The translations under genes and the position numbers were made by a program. Positions 56,801 to 64,000 of a DNA stretch of 64,000 nt are shown here, in pieces. A model generated the notes under the pieces. The model did not search any database. It had not been told where the DNA came from and was given only the letters and a program-made list of their open reading frames with translations. Where the stretch lies: NCBI GenBank assembly GCA_036924085.1, contig JAVGWX010000001.1, positions 2,765,603-2,829,602 of the forward strand, in the 5' to 3' direction. The stretch comes from Ariolimax columbianus (Eukaryota > Mollusca > Gastropoda > Stylommatophora > Arionidae). Positions within the stretch are counted from its first letter, which is position 1; every line of letters begins with the position of its first letter.

Positions 56801-57311
56801 TCGCAGGGTTGCTTCGACATCTGATTTCAATATTTCTAAGCTGCACTCTGTTTCATTCTCCATCTGGTGCTGTGCTGGTCCATACTTTCCCGGATCTAGC
56901 AACTCGCTAAAGTATTCTCTGATCTGTTTCTTATCTCTTGGTTGATGGTAAGGGGTTCTTTGAACTTGCTTTTGATAATTATCAATGGATTGAATTTTTG
57001 CTCTCATTGCTTTTATGCTTTGGTAAAAATATCTAGGTGATCCGGTACATACGTTTGCCACTTGCTCTCCATATTTTGTCCATGAACCAGATTTTGCAAC
57101 TTTGTCTGTTTGCTGTCTCTTGTGCCTTGTCTGTAATTGCTGTAATCTTCCTTGGTTTTCTATTTCTGCCGTTTGTGATAACATTTTTTTTTCTTTTCTT
57201 GTATGGAAATTTTGACTTTTCCGTTCCATCATGTTGTGTGTTTTGTCTGTACTGAGCTTTTTGAGCCTCCATTCCTCTTTCATTATACAATAGTATAGTA
57301 GTTTTGGAACA

Positions 57312-58947
57312 TTACCACTCACCTTCTATGTTGCTTGTACTTGTTAGTGTTATAGGAGGTTTCACCTCACCTTCTATGTTGCTTGTACTTGTTAGTGTTA
57401 TAGGAGGTTTCACCTCACCTTCTATGTTGCTTGTACTTGTTAGTGTTATAGGAGGTTTCACCTCACCTTCTATGTTGCTTGTACTTGTTAGTGTTATAGG
57501 AGGTTTCACCTCACCTTCTATGTTGCTTGTACTTGTTAGTGTTATAGGAGGTTTCACCTCACCTTCTATGTTGCTTGTACTTGTTAGTGTTATAGGAGGT
57601 TTCACCTCACCTTCTATGTTGCTTGTACTTGTTAGTGTTATAGGAGGTTTCACCTCACCTATGTTGCTTGTACTTGTTAGTGTTATAGGAGGTTTGACCT
57701 CACCTTTTATGTTGCTTGTACTTGTTAGTGTTATAGGAGGTTTGACCTCACCTTCTATGTTGCTTGTACTTGTTAGTGTTATAGGAGGTTTGACCTCACC
57801 TTCTATGTTGCTTGTACTTGTTAGTGTTATAGGAGGTTTCACCTCACCTTCTATGTTGCTTGTACTTGTTAGTGTTATAGGAGGTTTCACCTCACCTTCT
57901 ATGTTGCTTGTACTTGTTAGTGTTATAGGAGGTTTCACCTCACCTTCTATGTTGCTTGTACTTGTTAGTGTTATAGGAGGTTTCACCTCACCTATGTTGC
58001 TTGTACTTGTTAGTGTTATAGGAGGTTTGACCTCACCTATGTTGCTTGTACTTGTTAGTGTTATAGGAGGTTTCACCTCACCTTCTATGTTGCTTGTACT
58101 TGTTAGTGTTATAGGAGGTTTCACCTCACCTATGTTGCTTGTACTTGTTAGTGTTATAGGAGGTTTCACCTCACCTTCTATGTTGCTTGTACTTGTTAGT
58201 GTTATAGGAGGTTTCACCTCACCTTCTATGTTGCTTGTACTTGTTAGTGTTATAGGAGGTTTCACCTCACCTATGTTGCTTGTACTTGTTAGTGTTATAG
58301 GAGGTTTCACCTCACCTATGTTGCTTGTACTTGTTAGTGTTATAGGAGGTTTCACCTCACCTATGTTGCTTGTACTTGTTAGTGTTATAGGAGGTTTCAC
58401 CTCACCTATGTTGCTTGTACTTGTTAGTGTTATAGGAGGTTTCACCTCACCTATGTTGCTTGTACTTGTTAGTGTTATAGGAGGTTTCACCTCACCTTCT
58501 ATGTTGCTTGTACTTGTTAGTGTTATAGGAGGTTTAACCTCACCTATGTTGCTTGTACTTGTTAGTGTTATAGGAGGTTTAACCTCACCTATGTTGCTTG
58601 TACTTGTTAGTGTTATAGGAGGTTTCACCTCACCTTCTATGTTGCTTGTACTTGTTAGTGTCATAGGAGGTTTCACCTCACCTTCTATGTTGCTTGTACT
58701 TGTTAGTGTTATAGGAGGTTTAACCTCATCTATGTTGCTTGTACTTGTTAGTGTTATAGGAGGTTTAACCTCACCTATGTTGCTTGTACTTGTTAGTGTT
58801 ATAGGAGGTTTGACCTCACCTATGTTGCTTGTACTTGTTAGTGTTATAGGAGGTTTGACCTCACCTATGTTGCTTGTACTTGTTAGTGTTATAGGAGGTT
58901 TCACCTCACCTTCTATGTTGCTTGTACTTGTTAGTGTTATAGGAGGC
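57312..58947. repeat. Minisatellite, 48/45-bp unit, about 34 copies, inside the LINE relic
   Basis: The unit contains tatgttgcttgtacttgtta, gtgttataggaggtttcacc and tcacctt. Units come in two lengths, with or without one three-base step (ccttctatg versus cctatg), and in ttcacc, ttgacc and ttaacc variants arranged in blocks. The terminal unit on the right joins the LINE sequence without a break (minus-strand KASYNTNKYKQHRR followed by a stop), so the repeat arose from LINE coding DNA. The 582-codon plus and 530-codon minus frames are by-products of the period being a multiple of three; neither is in the LINE frame. Confidence 0.95.
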
Positions 58948-59495
58948 TTTAGCCTTTTCCTCTATTGTTTTATCAATTTCTTTATCTTTGAGTTTCTCTA
59001 TATTTATATTTTCTTCTTGTGTACTTGTTTTCTTATGGTGTTTCCAAGTTGATTTGTAAATCCAAATCATCACAGGTCTATGGTCAGAGTCGATTAGAGC
59101 ATTTGGGATCACTTTAGTAGCACTCACTCTCCAACTCTTCTTTGTTAGTATGATCTATTTAAGGCACTTGGTTTGTTCCATCTATACTATCTGAGTATTT
59201 GACTTCTGCAGTGTTGATAGAAAGCATTACTGATAATTAAGTCTGCTCATAGGTTTAGAACTTGCTCTCCGTTGCTATTACGTTTGGTCACTAAACAGTC
59301 CTATTTGTGCTTCCCATGGTGATCTTCGTTCTCCCATTGAAATCCCCCAGCACACACAGAATGTCTGTATCTTTAACTTTGCCAATAGTAGTGCTAAAGT
59401 CATTGAAATATTCTATTCTGTCTTCTTCTTTGTACGAGTCATCACAAGGGGCATTACTCTGGACATATTTTGCTTGTTGTAACTCTTGGTTTAGT

Positions 59496-59622
59496 CTGAT
59501 ACGCGTGATCCTTTCTGATACATAGTCTGATACGCATGATCCTTTCTGATACATTGATATGCTTGATCCTTTCTGATACATAGTCTGATACGCTTGATCC
59601 TTTCTGATACATAGTCTGCTTC
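59496..59622. repeat. Short tandem repeat inside the LINE endonuclease region
   Basis: Units of about 25-30 bp containing tgatcctttctgatacatag and tctgatacgc, four to five copies, some shortened. Confidence 0.9.
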
Positions 59623-59884
59623 GTGTAGATATTTGGCCGTTTCAGGGGCCCCAAATGAAACCCACTTTATGTTTAATATTTTCCGTGTGCTAAGTTCCAC
59701 TTAAGTGTGATGTTTTTATGTATTTGTTTTACACTCTATCCCTTTCTCCTCATGTAAGCTACCCTTAAAATTGCTATATCTTTGTTTGACCATGAATTCT
59801 ACCAGTTCTGTCTCTTAAGTTCCCATTCCACAAATATTCCAGGTAGCCATTTTGGTCATTTAGTCTGTGATCATTTGTAGAAAC

Positions 59885-62240
59885 ACACTCACTGAACAGA
59901 TGGAAGAATGGGCAAGGTTTAACCATTGTGATGTTGTGTCACTGAACAGATGGAAGAATGGGCAAGGTTTAACCATTGTGATGTTGTGTCACTGAACAGA
60001 TGGAAGAATGGGCAAGGTTTAACCATTGTGATGTTGTGTCACTGAACAGATGGAAGAATGGGCAAGGTTTAACCATTGTGATGTTGTGTCACTGAACAGA
60101 TGGAAGAATGGGCAAGGTTTAACCATTGTGATGTTGTGTCACTGAACAGATGGAAGAATGGGCAAGGTTTAACCATTGTGATGTTGTGTCACTGAACAGA
60201 TGGAAGAATGGGCAAGGTTTAACCATTGTGATGTTGTGTCACTGAACAGATGGAAGAATGGGCAAGGTTTAACCATTGTGATGTTGTGTCACTGAACAGA
60301 TGGAAGAATGGGCAAGGTTTAACCATTGTGATGTTGTGTCACTGAACAGATGGAAGAATGGGCAATGTTTAACCATTGTGATGTTGTGTCACTGAACAGA
60401 TGGAAGAATGGGCAAGGTTTAACCATTGTGATGTTGTGTCACTGAACAGATGGAAGAATGGGCAAGGTTTAACCATTGTGATGTTGTGTCACTGAACAGA
60501 TGGAAGAATGGGCAAGGTTTAACCATTGTGATGTTGTGTCACTGAACAGATGGAAGAATGGGCAAGGTTTAACCATTGTGATGTTGTGTCACTGAACAGA
60601 TGGAAGAATGGGCAAGGTTTAACCATTGTGATGTTGTGTCACTGAACAGATGGAAGAATGGGCAAGGTTTAACCATTGTGATGTTGTGTCACTGAACAGA
60701 TGGAAGAATGGGCAAGGTTTAACCATTGTGATGTTGTGTCACTGAACAGATGGAAGAATGGGCAAGGTTTAACCATTGTGATGCTGTGTCACTGAACAGA
60801 TGCAAGAATGGGCAAGGTTTAACCATTGTGATGCTGTGTCACTGAACAGATGGAAGAATGGGCAAGGTTTAACCATTGTGATGCTGTGTCACTGAACAGA
60901 TGGAAGAATGGGCAAGGTTTAACCATTGTGATGCTGTGTCACTGAACAGATGGAAGAATGGGCAAGGTTTAACCATTGTGATGTTGTGTCACTGAACAGA
61001 TGGAAGAATGGGCAAGGTTTAACCATTGTGATGTTGTGTCACTGAACAGATGGAAGAATGGGCAAGGTTTAACCATTGTGATGTTGTGTCACTGAACAGA
61101 TGGAAGAATGGGCAAGGTTTAACCATTGTGATGTTGTGTCACTGAACAGATGGAAGAATGGGCAAGGTTTAACCATTGTGATGTTGTGTCACTGAACAGA
61201 TGGAAGAATGGGCAAGGTTTAACCATTGTGATGTTGTGTCACTGAACAGATGGAAGAATGGGCAAGGTTTAACCATTGTGATGTTGTGTCACTGAACAGA
61301 TGGAAGAATGGGCAAGGTTTAACCATTGTGATGTTGTGTCACTGAACAGATGGAAGAATGGGCAAGGTTTAACCATTGTGATGTTGTGTCACTGAACAGA
61401 TGGAAGAATGGGCAAGGTTTAACCATTGTGATGTTGTGTCACTGAACAGATGGAAGAATGGGCAAGGTTTAACCATTGTGATGTTGTGTCACTGAACAGA
61501 TGGAAGAATGGGCAAGGTTTAACCATTGTGATGTTGTGTCACTGAACAGATGGAAGAATGGGCAAGGTTTAACCATTGTGATGTTGTGTCACTGAACAGA
61601 TGGAAGAATGGGCAAGGTTTAACCATTGTGATGTTGTGTCACTGAACAGATGGAAGAATGGGCAAGGTTTAACCATTGTGATGTTGTGTCACTGAACAGA
61701 TGGAAGAATGGGCAAGGTTTAACCGTTGTGATGTTGTGTCACTGAACAGATGGAAGAATGGGCAAGGTTTAACCATTGTGATGTTGTGTCACTGAACAGA
61801 TGGAAGAATGGGCAAGGTTTAACCATTGTGATGTTGTGTCACTGAACAGATGGAAGAATGGGCAAGGTTTAACCATTGTGATGTTGTGTCACTGAACAGT
61901 TGGAAGAATGGGCAAGGTTTAACCATTGTGATGTTGTGTCACTGAACAGATGGAAGAATGGGCAAGGTTTAACCATTGTGATGTTGTGTCACTGAACAGA
62001 TGGAAGAATGGGCAAGGTTTAACCATTGTGATGTTGTGTCACTGAACAGATGGAAGAATGGGCAAGGTTTAACCGTTGTGATGTTGTGTCACTGAACAGA
62101 TGGAAGAATGGGCAAGGTTTAACCATTGTGATGTTGTGTCACTGAACAGATGGAAGAATGGGCAAGGTTTAACCATTGTGATGTTGTGTCACTGAACAGA
62201 TGGAAGAATGGGCAAGGTTTAACCATTGTGATGTTGTGTA
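59885..62240. repeat. Highly uniform minisatellite, 50-bp unit, about 47 copies
   Basis: Unit actgaacagatggaagaatg, ggcaaggtttaaccattgtg, atgttgtgtc. Only scattered single-base differences are seen: one gcaatg (60361), a run of atgctg copies (60781-60930), aaccgttg at 61711 and 62071, and gcaagaatg once (60801). Far more uniform than any other array in the window. The unit length is not a multiple of three and each copy has stops. Confidence 0.99.
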
Positions 62241-62632
62241 AAGTAGCTGTAAAAGGAGACTCTTCGTCGGGTGTCCCAATTTCAAACATTTAAAAGTCAG
62301 GCAAACACTTCACATACACAATCTGTACTTGATACACATAATACTAACAAGTCACCAAGTTTGGTAACTTAAATGCAGGGACGATTGACAACCTGCCTTT
62401 AAAAAAAAAAACAGCAAACGCTGATCTATTCGCTGATCTTCCTTGATAATTGATTCAGTCCATGTTATCAAGTTTGCTCAACAGTCAAGTAACTGTTTCG
62501 TCTAATCTTGTTGTTACATATGCATGTTTGATGTAAAGAAGAAAGGGCACTGTTGTGTACGTTGATCAGTTTCATAACAGATTTCTCTCTAATTAGGCAC
62601 TTTAGAAATAATTTCATTTTCTTTTCCTGCAG
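62241..62632 (+). other. Unique spacer
   Basis: AT-rich, with a short A run at 62401-62411. No feature recognised. Confidence 0.5.
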
Positions 62633-62811
62633 CAAGAAGGGGATGTCTGTAATTCTGATGAAACTTGTAGAAGGTGTGCTTACATGGTGCATCTCAATCT
62701 CACCATAACATTTCTTATTCCTAAAAATCTTGTTTCTATTTTTATCATGGATTCATTTAGAAGTTCTCCTCCCTATGAAATCCTAGACAAAATCTATGTC
62801 GCTCTGTCCAG
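62633..62811 (+). CDS. Possible exon of unknown gene
   Basis: A 179-bp open stretch bounded by TTTTCCTGCAG and GTAACA. In one frame it reads QEGDVCNSDETCRRCAYMVH, LNLTITFLIPKNLVSIFIMD, SFRSSPPYEILDKIYVAL, with no stop. Both splice signals are good. It does not continue the MED1 phase from exon 14 with the plain acceptor (a stop follows quickly), and similarity to MED1 beyond a vague hydrophobic pattern is absent. It could be an exon of MED1 reached through an unseen exon, an exon of another gene, or chance. Confidence 0.25.
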
Positions 62812-62939
62812 GTAACACAATGATCTTCTAGAATGTGCTGTTTTGATATAGTTTTTGTGTCAAAAGAATTCCTGTACCTTACGTATGTATCAATATCTCC
62901 TGTAGGTTGAGCATTTCTGGGGTCATGTTGTAAGGTCAT

Positions 62940-63815
62940 AGATGTGTAGATGTTGTCACATTGGAACATGTAAAAGGTGGAATGTCATTGTACCTGAGGA
63001 TTCTACAAGGTGTGGATGTTGTCACATTCAAACATGTAAAAGGTGGAATGTCATTGTACCTGAGGATTCTCCAAGGTGTGGATGTTGTCACATTCAAACA
63101 TGTAAAAGGTGGAATGTCATTGTACCTGAGGATTCTACAAGGTGTGGATGTTGTCACATTGGAACATGTAAAAGATGGAATGTCATTGTACCTGAGGATT
63201 CTTCAAGATGTGGATGTTTTCACATTCAAACATGTAAAAGGTGGAATGTCATTGTACCTGAGGATTCTACAAGGTGTGGATGTTGTCACATTCAAACATG
63301 TAAAAGATGTAATGTCATTGTACCTGAGGATTCTACAAGGTGTGGATGTTGTCACATTCAAACATGTAAAAGGTGGAATGTCATTGTACCTGAGGATTCT
63401 ACAAGGTGTGGATGTTGTCACATTCAAACATGTAAAAGGTGGAATGTCATTGTACCTGAGGATTCTACAAGGTGTGGATGTTGTCACATTCAAACATGTA
63501 AAAGGTGGAATGTCATTGTACCTGAGGATTCTACAAGGTGTGGATGTTGTCACATTGGAACATGTAAAAGATGGAATGTCATTGTACCTGAGGATTCTTC
63601 AAGATGTGGATGTTTTCACATTCAAACATGTAAAAGGTGGAATGTCATTGTACCTGAGGATTCTACAAGGTGTGGATGTTGTCACATTCAAACATGTAAA
63701 AGGTGGAATGTCATTGTACCTGAGGATTCTACAAGGTGTGGATGTTGTCACATTGGAACATGTAAAAGATGGAATGTCATTGTACCTGAGGATTCTACAA
63801 GGTGTGGATGTTATT
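62940..63815. repeat. Minisatellite, 66-bp unit, 13 copies, with higher-order structure
   Basis: The unit contains ggtgtggatgttgtcacatt, caaacatgtaaaaggtggaa, tgtcattgtacctgaggatt, ctacaa. Variants (cattggaac; agatgg; cttcaagatgtggatgtttt) recur in the same order six units apart, at about 63155-63240 and 63550-63635. Two plus frames (291 and 301 codons) and one minus frame stay open because 66 is a multiple of three; one looks Cys-rich (CGCCHIQTCKRWNVIV) but has no signal peptide or flanking gene context. Confidence 0.97.
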
Positions 63816-63865
63816 GAGATGTCTGCATTGTCATGGTGTTCATTAACAGAACTTTATTATTCCTG

Positions 63866-64000
63866 ATCTTGAGATCTGTTGGACCGAGTAATCTTGAGAT
63901 TTGTTGGACCGAGTAATCTTGAGATTTGTTGGATCGAGTAATCTTGAGATCTGTTGGACCGAGTAATCTTGAGATCTGTTGGACCGAGTAATCTTGAGAT
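63866..64000. repeat. Minisatellite, 25-bp unit, continues off the right edge
   Basis: Unit tcttgagatctgttggaccg plus agtaa, five copies in view with single-base variants. Confidence 0.97.

Larger units (their letters stand above)
55338..59720 (-). pseudogene. LINE relic carrying four internal tandem arrays
   Basis: Minus strand, read from right to left: endonuclease pieces at 59.45-59.3 kb (NAPCDDSYKEEDRIEYFNDF, ILCVLGDFNGRTKI); SDHRPVMIWI at about 59.08 kb; the endonuclease-RT linker (KASYNTNKYKQHRR) into which the 48/45-bp array is set; the linker again at 57.3-56.8 kb (WTKYGEQVANVCTGSPRYFY, REYFSELLDPGKYG); RT at 56.34-56.0 kb (SEWFPISSGVRQGCVLLPLL, ELLFADGRCLIHPNE, where the box is FADG rather than FADD; INTPKTETMNIGR; KIKQVQEFGN). 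Stops and frameshifts throughout. The arrays are listed separately. Confidence 0.88.

Noticed and set aside
57304..59052. 582-codon plus-strand frame resembling a repetitive membrane protein (MLLVLVSVIGGFTSPS repeats)
   Set aside because: It is a 48/45-bp minisatellite inside a LINE relic; both strands are open only because the unit is a multiple of three.
59885..62240. CRISPR-like array with about 50-bp period
   Set aside because: There are no unique spacers, since the whole 50 bp is repeated, and the context is eukaryotic.
62942..63866. Cys-rich 291-codon frame that looks like a secreted repeat protein
   Set aside because: 66-bp tandem array open in two plus frames and one minus frame at once, with no signal peptide, promoter or splice context.

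Overview
The window is nuclear DNA of an animal, most likely a mollusc and probably a gastropod. Two conserved animal genes are split by introns, there is no bacterial-style gene packing, and the rest is invertebrate-type LINEs, tRNA-derived SINEs, one mariner and an extreme load of minisatellites. The phylum is an inference from the style of the repeats and from protein similarity judged by eye; no search was run.

Two host genes are read head to head. RALA (Ral small GTPase) lies on the minus strand with three coding exons at 9834-9727, 9468-9260 and 4632-4458. They give the first 164 residues, and the C-terminal exon is not in the window. MED1 (Mediator subunit 1) lies on the plus strand. 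It starts at 14468 and was followed exon by exon to 54944: twelve well-supported or plausible exons plus one doubtful micro-exon, about 460 codons covering the MED1 domain. The C-terminal part was not found. The two start codons are 4.6 kb apart. A CRE palindrome lies just upstream of MED1, in what is probably its promoter and may be a shared one.

Layout: 1-1651, a 17/23-bp satellite; 1.7-4.2 kb, small arrays and a SINE; 4.4-9.9 kb, RALA, with a LINE 3' end, a SINE and a 2.5-kb 22-bp minisatellite in its second intron; 9.9-14.1 kb, intergenic or RALA 5' intron with an I-clade LINE relic; 14.4-54.9 kb, MED1, whose introns hold LINE fragments of several clades, one nearly intact I-clade LINE (about 34.71-38.28 kb), a CR1-like LINE, a mariner, SINEs and about a dozen minisatellites; 55.3-59.7 kb, a minus-strand LINE relic carrying four separate tandem arrays; 59.9-62.2 kb, a very uniform 50-bp array of about 47 copies; 62.9-64.0 kb, 66-bp and 25-bp arrays, the last running off the window.

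The main theme is the two-way traffic between transposable elements and minisatellites. Several arrays are amplified pieces of retroelement sequence: a terminal zinc-finger segment at 31.2 kb, the endonuclease-RT linker at 57.3 kb, and the body of a dispersed repeat at 3.2 kb. Conversely, several elements sit inside older arrays (34.7, 4.0 and 47.7 kb). Many array units are multiples of three, so they produce long open frames on both strands; these are not genes. Two further points stand out. A 130-bp inverted copy of a MED1 splice acceptor and exon start lies 1.6 kb away with one visible mismatch, and the RALA NKxD motif reads N-M-V-D.
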